In this document: piece by piece, positions 1-24,612 of the stretch
Numbering within the stretch: position 1 is the first letter of the stretch
Layout: each line of letters begins with the position of its first letter
Source of the DNA: Rotaria sp. Silwood1
Taxonomy: Eukaryota; Rotifera; Eurotatoria; Philodinida; Philodinidae
DNA length: 64,000 nucleotides
Reading direction: 5' to 3'
Assembly: GCA_905250075.1 (NCBI GenBank)
Contig: CAJNOP010000506.1
Coordinates: forward strand, 62,001-126,000
The notes under the pieces: generated by a model
What the model was told of the DNA's origin: nothing
Database searches by the model: none
Seen by the model: the letters and a program-made list of their open reading frames with translations, nothing else
Program-made: the position numbers and the translations under genes

Positions 1-493
1 ATTTTTAGTAAAACTGATGTAAGTGAAAACATCACATACGAAGCAATTTTAATAATATGATTATAAAGAGACACTTCACAACTCTTGTTTTCAATAAGCC
101 ATAGAGCTCCAATAATAATAAATTGATAGTATTATATGTATACTATAAGTGGTAAAAAGATCACACTTTTCTGATATACACTTGAAGAGACATTAAAAAA
201 GCAAGATTGGAGTACGAGTATGGCTGCTGTTTTGCTAGATTAATATGGGCTAATAATTTATTTCTATATATAATTACATATAAAAAAATTAAATATATTT
301 AGTATTTTCTTAGCATGGAACTATTGAAAAAGATTCATTTAGCATAAATATTATTTACACGCACTTTGGGTCACCTACACGTGGTGCCATATCCAGAATC
401 GGTCTAGTGAACAATAGGCTATGGCTCAATGTGTTACTTCCCGCAGACTTCTTGAAGAAGTGCCTAGTACTCAAGACTCCGAGAATTATTGCT
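1..493. other. Intergenic, no gene seen
   Basis: AT-rich sequence with no convincing coding exon on either strand. The open frames reaching into it from the right consist of the telomere-like repeat that starts near 494 and are low-complexity His/Pro/Thr or Gly/Val/Trp translations. Confidence 0.6.
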
Positions 494-852
494 TGGGGGT
501 GTGGGTGTGTGGATGTGGGTGGGTGGTGTGGGTGTGGGTGTCGGTGTGGGGTGTGGGTGGGTGGTGTGGGTGTGTGGGTGTGGGGTGTGGGTGTGTGGGT
601 GTGGGGTGTGGTTGGTGTTCTGAATTCATCCCACACCTATCTGCACCCACCCACTCCCACACCCCTCTCACACCCACCCACACCCATACCTACCCACACC
701 AACACCCATACCCATACCCACACCCACACCAAAACCCACACCACATCCACACCCTCACACCCACACCTACACACAGCCACACCCACATCCACACCCACCC
801 ACACCCACACCTCCACCCCACACCCACCCCCACACCCCACACCCACACCCTA
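494..852. repeat. Head-to-head telomere-like array (TGTGGG then CCCACA)
   Basis: About 124 bases of G-rich TGTGGG/GGTGTG units (494-617) are followed, after a spacer of about 12 bases carrying GAATTC, by about 220 bases of the complementary C-rich CCCACA units (629-851). The unit matches the TGTGGG telomere repeat known in bdelloid rotifers, with variant units such as GTGTGG and CCCATA. The strand order (G-rich then C-rich) is that of two telomeres joined end to end. It is the largest of about a dozen such cassettes in the window. Confidence 0.85.
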
Positions 853-965
853 TTTATTATTGAACCTGCTGTGAGAAGAATATTACAAAGACATACAACT
901 TGTCTATGATAGTCGTTTACATTGATTGTATTCGATTATCAATGAAATACTTCTTTTTACAAGTA

Positions 966-1539
966 CCGGGTGGGCCAAAAGTAAGTAAACAACAAATAAA
1001 ATGATTGAATATCTCCATTATGGCTCGACCAAACGGGCTCATTTTTTTACCAAGAATAGAGGCATGTTCACATTCCAAATCCATACGGACAATGTTAGTG
1101 AGAGTCTTTGTTAAGTATAACTATTCACCTCAACAAGAAAATTTTACCTTTTCACAGATAGGAAAAGAAAAACATATACTTAACAAAGGTTCTCACTAGT
1201 CTTATCCGTATGGATTTGGAGTGTGAACATATCTCTATTCTTGATAAAAAAATGAGCTCGTTTGGTCGAGACGACAATGGAGATATTCAATTTTCTTTTC
1301 GATAATGTGACTTTTGCACTATCCTGTATATTGTTTTTTTTTCCTACTTGTGAAAAAGAAACATTTTCTTGTTGAGGTGAATAGTTATACTTAACAAAGA
1401 TTCTCACTAACCTTGTCCGTATGGATTTGGAATATGAACATGCCTCTATTCTTGGTAAAAAAATGAGCCCGTTTGGTCGAGCCATAATGGAGATATTCAA
1501 TCATTTTGTTTGTTGTTTACTTACTTTTGGCCCACCCGG
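966..1539. mobile_element. Mariner-like non-autonomous TIR element with TA target duplication
   Basis: Both ends carry the inverted sequence CCGGGTGGGCCAAAAGTAAG, flanked by TA at 964-965 and 1540-1541, as expected for Tc1/mariner insertion. The inverted similarity continues well over 150 bases inward. A third, inverted copy of the inner arm lies at about 1170-1300, so the right half holds two tandem copies of the arm. The open frames inside are translations of the arms and no transposase is seen. The 574-base size and TA duplication suggest a MITE mobilised by a mariner-type transposase elsewhere. Confidence 0.85.
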
Positions 1540-1837
1540 TATATATAACGTTTGTCTAGAGATTTTTCTGATTCTCCATAAGTGATCATGTGCTATTAGT
1601 TGCACACTGAGAATTAAAAAAACGATAGAATATGGTTTCTGTCATTATTTTCATTACCGAGCAGCATGAAAAACAATTTAAAATCTAGTCTAGATTTACT
1701 CTTTTCCTTTTAACATCTGAGTGACTTCTACATTGTTAAAAAATGATTATTTCCTAAATATATGTTCTGAGGTTTTTGTTATTAAATATTGAATTGTGAA
1801 GAAAAAGAAAAAAGATAATTGTTCCTGAGGGTGAAGT

Positions 1838-1887
1838 CGATGGATGGGTGACAATTAGAAGAAGATTCTCTTCCACTCACCCACCCG
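1838..1887. repeat. Short telomere-like G-to-C hairpin
   Basis: GGATGGGTG is followed 25-30 bases later by CACTCACCCACCC, giving a small G-rich then C-rich hairpin of the same polarity as the larger cassettes. It is short enough to be coincidental on its own. Confidence 0.35.
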
Positions 1888-2043
1888 GCTTTGGAAGAAC
1901 ATGTGGAACTAAAACAAAGCAAAATGAAATTGAAGAGTAGATTTTTTTCTGTCTTATTCTGTTAATTTATTCCGGCTTATATATTTTTATACTTATTGTC
2001 TTTTGTTTTAAATATGATAGAATTCATATAACCAATAAATGAC

Positions 2044-2334
2044 ATGATTAGAATGATCGTAAAACTCAAAGATATCTTTAATCTGATGAAAAAAGAGGTC
2101 GAAGAAACGATCAAGGCACCATTAAAGCTGCCATTTCGTATCGTCAACGCAGTGCTGTTTTCATTATTGATTCTTTGCGATTGGATTGGTCAGAATATTT
2201 TGATAGTTTCTCTGTATCTACATTTTTTCCTTAAAAATCTTGAAGCATCATTCGATATAGAAAATCTTTCTCTATTGAATAGAATAAGTTTCGGATCTGA
2301 CCCTTTGAATTTAATTAGATGGCGTTCGACATAG
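2044..2334 (+). other. Open frame, 96 codons, unrecognised
   Basis: A single open frame begins with ATG and ends about 165 bases before the methyltransferase start. It encodes a lysine-rich start and a hydrophobic stretch (about residues 35-65) that could be one or two membrane segments. No family was recognised and no intron signals clearly extend it. It may be a gene fragment or chance. Confidence 0.2.
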
Positions 2335-2499
2335 TGCATTTGATGTAGATTGGCTTAATTCGCTATGCTTTTTCTGTTCTGTCAGCTGACTTTGTGTGCG
2401 TGTGTGCATAAATGATAAGAAACGAAAAGCAGCCATGAGATAATGGAAGACAAAAAAAAACTGATATCATTCACTTAGTGAAAGTAAGAAGAGAAAGAC

Positions 2500-3399
2500 A
2501 TGACCCATCAATTATTTAGCGAGCAAGAACATGCAAATAAATATCATCTATATCGACCGACGTACTCAGAGGAGTTGTACGATCGTATTCTGGAATATTA
2601 TTTCGATGGAAAACAAACGAATGAAAAAATTCCATTGGCACTTGATGTTGCTTGTGGCAGTGGTCACGCAACTGTTGACCTTAGCAAGTAAGTTTCGAAT
2701 GATTCACAGAGAGGTAATGATATCTTGTTCAGATTCTGTAATCGAGTGATTAGTATCGATGTTAGTGTCAATCAATTAGCATATGCAACACCGAAAGATA
2801 ATGTGGAATATCAGTGTGCGAAAGCAGAAGAATTGACCTTTCTCGAAGATAACTCCGTCGACCTGGTCACTATTGCCGTAGGACTACATTGGCTTGATAT
2901 TGAAAAATTTGTTAGGGAGGTTCAACGTATACTCAAACCACATACTGGTGTTCTTGCCGTTTGGACTTATGCTGCCATGATGACACTCGACAATGCAGCG
3001 GCTGATGCAATCTATCATGAAATTGAACAGATTGAACTTTTCTCCTACTCAAATGCTAAACGATGGTTATCCGACGATTCTTATTAGTCTCTCTTGCCAC
3101 TTCTACCCTATCCATTGACACGCCGACAGTATATCATCGAACCGATACATTCGACGACTTTGGCTTATTTTCTTGGCCTATTCGAAACATTTTCTGCCGT
3201 GCAGGCCTATCGACAGCAGAATGGTGAAGAAGCCTTTCGAAAAATGTTCAATTCATTTGGTCAAAAACTTCTACAGTGTTATGCAACTGCAAAAGGTGAA
3301 AATGAAAACGGAGAACGATTGACTTATGATACAACAAGAATTAAAATCTCGTATCAAATTCCACTTTTTTTGATGAAAAAAAAAGTCATAGATGATTGA
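2500..3399 (+). pseudogene. Class I SAM-dependent methyltransferase, interrupted by one in-frame TAG
   Basis: Exon 1 (2500-2687) encodes the start MTHQLFSEQEHANKY and the SAM-binding motif I (DVACGSGHAT). A 45-base GT-AG intron (2688-2732) rejoins in frame at NRVISIDVS, followed by the acidic-loop region (VEYQCAKAEEL) and the post-motif region around HWLDIEKFVREVQRILKP. The frame is then cut by TAG at 3085-3087 but resumes in the same frame with conserved-looking sequence to a TGA at 3397. The family resembles UbiE/trans-aconitate-type small-molecule methyltransferases; the substrate is unknown. One substitution separates it from an intact gene, so it is either recently dead, a null allele, or a sequencing error. 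A telomere-like cassette begins about 40 bases past its end. Confidence 0.8.
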
Positions 3400-3436
3400 C
3401 CGAGATTTCTACTAGAACAAATGAAAGTGTTAGAAG

Positions 3437-3554
3437 AGGTGTTGGTGTGGGTGTAGGTTTGATTTCACTCTTTTACATCCACACGCACACGCGTAGCCAT
3501 GTACCCTCAAACTCCACAGCTCACACACCATCCACATCCATACCCACACAGATC
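3437..3554. repeat. Telomere-like G-to-C cassette between two genes
   Basis: GTGTTGGTGTGGGTGTAGG (about 3438-3456) is followed by C-rich units (3476-3553, with CCACACGCACACGCG and CATCCACATCCATACCC). It separates the 3' end of the methyltransferase pseudogene from the 3' end of the amidase gene. Confidence 0.65.
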
Positions 3555-3644
3555 GAATAATCCTTGACAGCTACAGAAAACTATAATCAGATCAGATGCC
3601 ATATGTATTAACTGGTTGGTGATTTTTGAAAATTGACAATAATG

Positions 3645-4357
3645 CTACAGAAAAGCTAATTGTAAAAACGCGTAGCAAAGAAGAAAATATAAATAATGAC
3701 GAAATGCAGCATAGTGACGCGCAATATTATTAGAACAAAAAAAGACAGGTGAAGATTTATTTCGCTGAACGATTATATTTATGGTTGATTGATCCAATGG
3801 CTTGAGTTGATTATGATCTTCAATCGACATCCATCCGTAAATGTGATACTCATCTTCAATGAGGTAGCTACCGTTTTTGATGGCGAATGGAATTTGTCGT
3901 GCATAATTATCTGACCAATAATAAAAGTTGAAATTTTCCTCAGCAACACGGACAAAACTGAGTCCGACATCAACTATGACGGCAACATGACCGTATGGCA
4001 TATCCGGACTACTACGACTGTAGATAAGCAGAGTTTCATTTTTTGGTGGATACAGAGAGCCATTTGGATGTATTTTTAATGGAAAACATTGACCGTCAAC
4101 GACTCGTTGCACGTAAGTCACTTCGCTCCACATATCAGCAGCGCCCTCGATACTTCCAAAAACGCAGCCTTTGCGCATAAAAAGCCATCGACGAGCGTAT
4201 TCAACACATTGCCATTTCACCCCCATGAATACACTATAGAGATAATAATATTCATTTGAAATATAGCTATCATTTTCGTTCGAATATGCTGGAACATTTG
4301 TTGATGCTATTCCAAGAATTTCGCCGAATGGAGCAGTTGATGTATTGCCTAAATTCA
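3645..4357 (-). CDS. Glutathionylspermidine amidase-like CHAP protein (main exon)
   Basis: The exon encodes about 237 residues of a CHAP-fold cysteine amidase most like the amidase half of bacterial glutathionylspermidine synthetase/amidase, which hydrolyses glutathionylspermidine to glutathione and spermidine. Visible signatures, counted from the GTG at 4358, are FGEILGIA, the nucleophile in KWQCVEYARR (Cys51), the catalytic His in YGHVAVI (His124), and an acidic residue in VAEENFNF. The open frame begins at GTG with no good ATG. Acceptor-like TTCTTAG or TTTAG lies just upstream, so an earlier exon must supply the start; 5458-5566 is a candidate. The C-terminus ends in about 17 hydrophobic residues without a tail, suggesting a GPI signal or membrane anchor. 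No synthetase half is present. Probable bacterial origin by transfer (inference). Confidence 0.78.
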
Positions 4358-5457
4358 CTAAGAAAATTGCAATGAAACTCTGAACTCCATAGTTATGACA
4401 TCAAACAGTGGGTGATCTGTATCTGGTTACACATTTATGTCTTTCCTAATACGACAACCTATGCCAGACCTTGTATAAAACAATCATAAGTACAATGCTT
4501 CTAATGAGCACAGATCGAAGAAGTGCAAGTGAATTGAACATGATCAAACAGAGAAGTAAACTAACAACTTATAGTCGATCATCCTACTAGAAGAATTTTC
4601 ATACATTCTCCTCTTCATAGACTACTCCAAGAACTGATTTGACAATGTTCGAGATGTTTTAATATCAGTTGAGGTATGATGTATTGTAACGTTACCTACT
4701 GAGAGGAACAGTGTGCAAGCTAATGTCAAAGAAGGATTAGATCAAAGAAATAGAAGGATAACAATCAATGACTAAGAAAAAAAAGCATTTGCAAAAATCT
4801 AATGGACAGAAACAGAAGAGGAACACAAAAATGATGACCGAGATGCGAAATGGTTAGATCAGAGTTTAATCTGATGATGAAGAATATATGGGTTTTACTT
4901 TGTCACAACGAGCTTTTAGGAATTTTTTAAATTTTCTCAGATGGTCTGCTTGTTCTGAAGAAGGATCAACTTTCGATAATGAACAAATTTTCGAGGTTTT
5001 CATTTTGTTCAAATATCAAAACCATTTTTGGTGTATTCAGCATAAAAAACTGGATCCAATAAGTTCATCTACAAATGAACGTCACATATTCCGTTTTGCA
5101 TGCTAAACCTGAAAAAAACGATGTTGAAATCGGAACCAACAGAAACACTTGAACATGCCTTAATTATTGAAACTTAATCATACGAAAAGAAAAATTAAAA
5201 TTTCTCTAAAAGCTCATTAGAAAAAGTTACATCTCGAATATTCTCGACCAACTCATCAGGTTCTGTCTAATCACATACACAACGATTTTTAAAAATTCTA
5301 TGTTAATTTCTCATTTTCAATAACTTACAAAACAAAGAAACCATAAGAACTACTTATTTTTAGAGTGACCACTTGAAAGCAGGAGTAGAATAATTTTCTG
5401 TATTTCTTTTCTTCCTAAAGAAAAACTGAAGCGATATTTCCAAACACCACGATATAC

Positions 5458-5566
5458 CTGAAATACATTGTGTATGAACACTAGATGCATTGGACAACTG
5501 TTCAGGTATTGAATACGAATAAGAAATCATCACAAAGACTACGAAAAGCATGATTTTCGTCATCAT
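5458..5566 (-). CDS. Candidate signal-peptide exon, possibly first exon of the CHAP gene
   Basis: ATG ATG at 5566-5561 opens a frame encoding MMTKIMLFVVFVMISYSYS, a typical signal peptide, then a short Ser/Asn-rich stretch ending at a CAG|GTATAT donor. The exon is 109 bases, so it leaves phase 1, which matches both possible acceptors before the CHAP exon (4357 or 4348). Joining them would give a secreted, possibly GPI-anchored amidase, with an unusually long intron of about 1.1 kb. The link is inferred from phase and domain logic only. Confidence 0.35.
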
Positions 5567-6208
5567 TCACAAAACGATCGATAGTGAAGAAGATGAAAGT
5601 TATATGATCTCATATAAATAACATAACATGGCATTTGAAGCTTCACGTATGTAATCAACGAAAAGAAGGCGAAAACACGATGAGAATGAGTGTGATAGAG
5701 ATAGAAACCATTGTATTTGTTGCACTTGATAATGTCGATTTTACAATAGTACGTAAATCATTTCAAAGGGCTAAAACTAAATGATTTTTAATCGCTTTTG
5801 AATAGAGCTTTGACAATACGTTACCTATATTGAGTTCAGTTATTCGTCTGAATTTTATAAATGAAATTAACTTTCATTAGTCTTTCTAAATACTGCGATT
5901 CTGTAATTTTGATGTTAGTCAATGCCATAAATTTATCGAAATGAGTTTTTCCTTCATTTTGATCGAGATTCATGATACACAACGATTCTTCGATTGTGCT
6001 CTGATAAACACAGAGTAATTCGATATGATAAAAATCTTATTAGTTCGTTCGAGAAAAAAAGCACCGATGAAATGACAACAACAAATAAGAATAATTCCGT
6101 CGGTTGCAGAGAAGAAAGGGAAAAGAATCGTGATCGATGAACGATTGAGAAGAGAAAGAATAGATCTTGAACCATCATGCATTTTTCTTGCTCTTCTTCT
6201 TTGTGCTA

Positions 6209-6278
6209 GACATGGCTGTGGGTTACTGCCTTCTGTACCCTGTCATCCAACTTCACACCCACTCTCACACTCTAGTTT
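6209..6278. repeat. Degenerate telomere-like cassette
   Basis: GGCTGTGGGTT (6213-6223) is followed by CTTCACACCCACTCTCACACTC (about 6252-6274). The G-then-C order matches the other cassettes; the units are few and diverged. Confidence 0.4.
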
Positions 6279-6777
6279 TTTCATACATCAACGATAGCTA
6301 TGAATCGTCCCTAAGCAGTCTAGTTTTGAATTCTACTGAATGATTTATGAGTGACGGATTCATGTTAGCCACGGGAGGAAATATTCTATGATTGAAAGAA
6401 AAGCATATCCAAGTATTAATGCAAAGAACACAAATCAATGATTCAGATCGCTTTTTTTATCAAAACAGTTGGGATTTGTCTGAAAAAATCGTACATTCGA
6501 AAGTTTTCAAAAGTAATCAATCACAAAAAGGAATACTTTCAAGCAGTGAGGATAGTTGTCGATGTGGGTATATCAAGCAAACCATGACACGTTTCTACCT
6601 TGTTTAAGGATATTATCAGATGGTTTCACTAAGTATTTATTCGAATGAACTGAAAATCACAAATACGATACATAATCCATACTTTGATTGCATAGTTTCT
6701 GTTAGATGTTGCAGAAAATATCGCAGCCTAATATTTCGTCTTTGTGATGTAAACCATAAAGCATACTTACTTTTTGA

Positions 6778-6948
6778 ATGGGTGCCAGTGTAATGGAAGA
6801 GAAGACTCATATCCAGATCTCATACTCTGACCAACACCCACATCCACGCTCATATATATATCTCACTAGTTTAGGAATACTGTAAAACACGATATAAAAT
6901 GATGAGAGTTTAGAGAAGAAGTACACCCATCCACACCTACACTCTATT
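6778..6948. repeat. Degenerate telomere-like cassette
   Basis: TGGGTGCCAG at about 6779 is followed by C-rich stretches ACACCCACATCCACGC (about 6834-6850) and CACCCATCCACACCTACAC (about 6926-6945). TGGGTGCCAG and a nearby purine-rich GAAGAGA motif recur in the cassette at 46286-46402, indicating shared ancestry. Confidence 0.5.
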
Positions 6949-7395
6949 GTTTGACATCGAATTTGATAGATTTTAAAAAAATCAGTATTTTGATACAATG
7001 TCTCATGATATATTTTATCGAACCATAAGAATTATTTTGTAGTATTCCATCGAACTATGATGAAGCATAAGTAATTAATAGTTGTCTTTCATTAGCTTGG
7101 ATAAGAGTTTCGAATCTGTATCTCTCAGTTAACCCTCATTCATTCCATTTTCATTTTTTTCTTAATACTGATTTTATTTTTAACTGTTATAGCCATACAC
7201 GTATAGCCAAAAACAAATAATAACACGTTATGATAATACTTAAATTTTCAATAAAAAAACAATGAAACCATTAAACCGATTTTTACATATTACCAATATC
7301 AATAAATAAAATAATGAAAAGCATAAGATAATTGAATAGTCACCCAAATAAAAACTAATATCGTCAATCGGTTTAAAATCAAGATCAATGAGATT

Positions 7396-8937
7396 CTATT
7401 GAAATCCATTCGGATTATTTGACTGCCATCGCCATAAATCTCGACCTATATTTATCTATAATTGATAATCAAATCTAATAAAATTTTTTACTTACACATA
7501 TCATCTAAACCTCGTTGAGCTTTCCATCCGAGTTCTTTTTCAGCTACAGTAGGATCAGCATAAACAGATGCAAGATCACCTGGTCGTCGAGAACATTCTT
7601 TATAAGCAATTGTTTTACCCGATGCTTTTTCTAATGCTTTAATCATATCTAATACAGAATAACCTTTACCTGTACCAAGATTATAGATCTAAACATGAAA
7701 TATAAATAAATAATATCCATAGAAATTTTACATACATACTTGAAGACCACAATTTTCTTTAAATTTTTTCATACATGCAATGTGACCAGTAGCTAAATCG
7801 ACGACATGAATATAATCCCGTACACCTAACATAAATTCAATCATCGTTCATGATTTAAGAAAAACAAAAAAAAATTCATAATTACCTGTTCCATCGGGTG
7901 TATCATAATCAGTACCTGTAACATTCACATGTGGTAATCGACCAACAGCTACTTGAGCAACATATGGCATGAGATTATTTGGTCTACCAATAGGATCTTC
8001 ACCAATTAAACCTAAAAAGAAAATATTTAAAATTAAGTAATAGTTTTGTTTTTAAATATTTGATTAAACCTGATTCATGAGCACCAACAGGATTAAAATA
8101 ACGTAAAATAATTATATTCCAATCCTTGAATATAATAAACTATATAAAAAATTCTTCTCAAAATATTTTTAATACGAACAGGATGAGCAATTGTTGTATC
8201 TTTAAGAATATGTTCACAAACATATTTAGTTTTTCCATATGGATTTGTAATAGCATCTCCAATACATGGATGTTTTTCATCAACTGGTAAATATTTTGGT
8301 GAACCATAAACAGTAGCTGATGATGAAAAAAGCAAATTTTTTACATTAAATTCTTCCATACACTACAAAAAAATAAAATAAACGAAATCAATCATAATGA
8401 ACAATTGTCAACAATAAAAAAAACGATGAATAATACTGTTAGTAAATTAAGTAAACAACCAAGATTATTTTTATAATATAAAATAGGTTTTGCAACAGAT
8501 TCACCAACAGATTTCAATGCAGCAAAATTCATAATAGCATAAATTGAATGTTTTTTAAATATATCACGTAAACTATCGAGATCAAGACAATCAATTTTAT
8601 AATTTATTATCTTACATCCAACAATTTGTTCAACTCGTTGTAAACAAACTAAACAAAAATAGAATTTTTTAACTTTTTTTTTTCAATATATTTTCTTTTT
8701 TTACTTATTGAAGAATTCGATAGGTTATCAACTACAATAGGTTCATATCCAGCATTGATAAGTTCAATAACACAATGGCTGCCAATAAAACCAATACCAC
8801 CTGGTACTAATACTTGAAGTTTGTTTGAATCACCTTAATTATATAATAAAAATTTTACAAATTTCAAAAAAAAAAAACCTATTATCTAAATACGAATGCA
8901 TAATGTTAGTATCTATCTTACCATTTGTAGCTGCCAT
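7396..8937 (-). CDS. GALE: UDP-glucose 4-epimerase, complete, nine exons
   Basis: Exons (minus): 8922-8937, 8705-8833, 8437-8648, 8180-8362, 8070-8124, 7886-8011, 7740-7825, 7496-7688 and 7396-7445. They sum to 1050 bases, exactly 349 codons plus TAG, close to human GALE (348). Introns are 50-88 bases with GT-AG ends. The enzyme interconverts UDP-glucose and UDP-galactose with bound NAD in the Leloir pathway (cytosol). Visible features: the Rossmann glycine loop [20 protein letters not shown], the catalytic SSSATVYG (Ser 132-134) and Tyr161-xxx-Lys165 in [31 protein letters not shown], and the ending [12 protein letters not shown]. The residue before the glycine loop is Pro where Thr is usual. 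The exon 4 donor is GTTCGT, a weak site, but it is required for the conserved A-H-P-D-W-N join. No disabling change was seen. Confidence 0.95.
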
Positions 8938-9533
8938 TATTCTTGCTAGATATGATCTAAAACATTATTAATTGAAAACATCAATATAAATAGATGAAGT
9001 GCTGTTTTTTATGTCTTTTTATTTGATTTAAAGAAACACAAAGCAGTAAAAATAATAAAACAAAAAAAAAAAAAGAAGGAATGCAGTGAACTGTGTTTAG
9101 AAGCAAAAACATCAAAAGAACCATTGATTTAGTCTTGAGTATGAGCAATTCACAGAAAAATCCATAGACAAGCGAAATATTTTAAGATAATCAAAATTAT
9201 GTTGTTATAAGTTACAAATTAACCTAAAGATATATGACAACAACAAAAAAACAAAGAATGTATATCACTGGAGAACTTGATTTCTTTTTTCTTTTTTTTT
9301 TTCATTCGATAGTAGTACTTTTCAAAGTCTGATTTTTCTTTTTTTTATGTCCTCTCTCTCACAGAGACCAAAAATATTCATATACATATAGACAAACAAA
9401 AAACTTTGGAATGTGTAAAGAAAGATAAATATAAAAGCAGCAAACGAAAGCGCATAGAATAGCAAACAAAAGAAAAAGAAATCACACTACAACAAAGAAA
9501 ACAAAAAAAAAAAAAATGAAAATGAAATAAAAA
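8938..9533. other. Intergenic between the BEACH gene and GALE
   Basis: About 600 bases of AT-rich sequence with long A and T runs. It must hold the 3' UTR of the BEACH gene and the promoter of GALE. No coding exon or recognisable regulatory motif was found. Confidence 0.6.
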
Positions 9534-23354
<13,821 letters not shown>

Positions 23355-23365
23355 TGCAAAATCTA

Positions 23366-24612
23366 AAAGAAGAAAAAAAAAACACACACATCAATTTAAA
23401 ATAAAATTCTAGTCGAGTTTTGTTGATTTCTTTTTTCTTCTTCTTCTTTCTATTCACGGTATATAATGTTGCTTGTTCTTTTTCTTTTTTCTTTTTTTCG
23501 TTCTCCTGCTGCTTCTCTCTGCCATTTCTATTAACATAAAGGTATACATTTTTTTGTTGATCATTCAGGAACACCCAGAGCGATATGACACGTCGTAGTG
23601 TGAAGAATAATAATGATTGATATAATTTCTTACACCAATCATAAATTTTATACGTTCCTCCGGTATGACATTGAACTGTTGACAGAGAAGGTAAGGTGAC
23701 ATCTATTGATAGATTGATTCATTTTCATGATATAGTAAAAGAATTAAACTTGTCAAATATAAATATTTGAAAATATGACATTGAATAGAGTAGACTGATT
23801 CATTGTATATATATGAATCATTTTGAACAAAATAGTAGATTCTTAAAAAGAGTAATGTTTTTTTTTTTTTGAATTAAATTCTTTTTAGTATATGTTATAT
23901 ATAAAAATGAACGATTATCTATCAGAAATTTTCATATATAGATGAATTCTTATTTTTGAATAAAATTTATCTATTATATTTTGTTTTATGTTTGATTATC
24001 GAAAAAAAAAAGATACGATATTGAATTAATAGGAATAATAGAAAGTAAATATTTGTTTCAATTTACATCTTAAATATGTTCGAAGGTTAATAATGGTCTT
24101 AATATGCTGTCGAGTTGTTCGTCTGTATGTTATGTTTAGTTTTCTCTAAATAGCATCATACAAGACAAAAGTCATATTATAGTCAATATGATAATAGTCG
24201 TTGGTTCTTATAGAATTAGAAGCATTTGATCAGTCTTGCAGTTGTTTGTGAGTATAGATTACTCTCAGAGTAAGGATGAATTATTGTTATTAAATGTAGT
24301 TTCAATGATAAATATTATAAAATATCTATTTTTAAGTTTACGAATGATTCATCCTTCTTATCATTTTGTTTATCAAAACAGTGAATTCTTCTTATATTCA
24401 AAACAACAATGATAATTCATTGCATTAATAGATAAACTTCTCATATTCTACATTATTATTCATAAGCCAACATAGAAAAACTCAAAGTGTTGTTTATGCT
24501 GTTAACAAATGCATAAATTTTCTACATATAAGTATGAGTTTTTTTTTTAAAAGTACAGTGTTTATTTTCAATGCATCTATTTTACTTTTACAAAAAAAAA
24601 AGCATCCATGAA
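23366..24612. other. Intergenic between the ART-TPR and BEACH genes
   Basis: About 1.25 kb of AT-rich DNA with T-runs. It should hold the 5' UTR exon and promoter of the BEACH gene and the 3' UTR of the ART-TPR gene. No additional gene could be supported. Confidence 0.55.

Larger units (their letters stand above)
4360..7395. other. Mostly non-coding interval with scattered telomere-like units
   Basis: Apart from the signal-peptide-like exon at 5458-5566, no coding exon could be supported. Open frames at 4888-5106, 5954-6182 and 6392-6607 lack family motifs or splice context. Short telomere-like pieces occur near 6211-6275, 6778-6851 and 6925-6946. Confidence 0.5.

Noticed and set aside
494-852. 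Possible CRISPR-like or satellite array
   Set aside because: Units are about six bases and degenerate with no spacers; a telomere-type repeat explains them, and the genome is eukaryotic.
355-909. Several overlapping open frames of His/Pro/Thr- or Gly/Val/Trp-rich peptides
   Set aside because: They are translations of the telomere-like repeat on both strands, with no other coding evidence.
1005-1500. Two open frames on opposite strands beginning with the same MNISIMARPNG sequence
   Set aside because: They are the two inverted arms of one transposon read outward-in; the identity reflects the inverted repeat, not a protein family.
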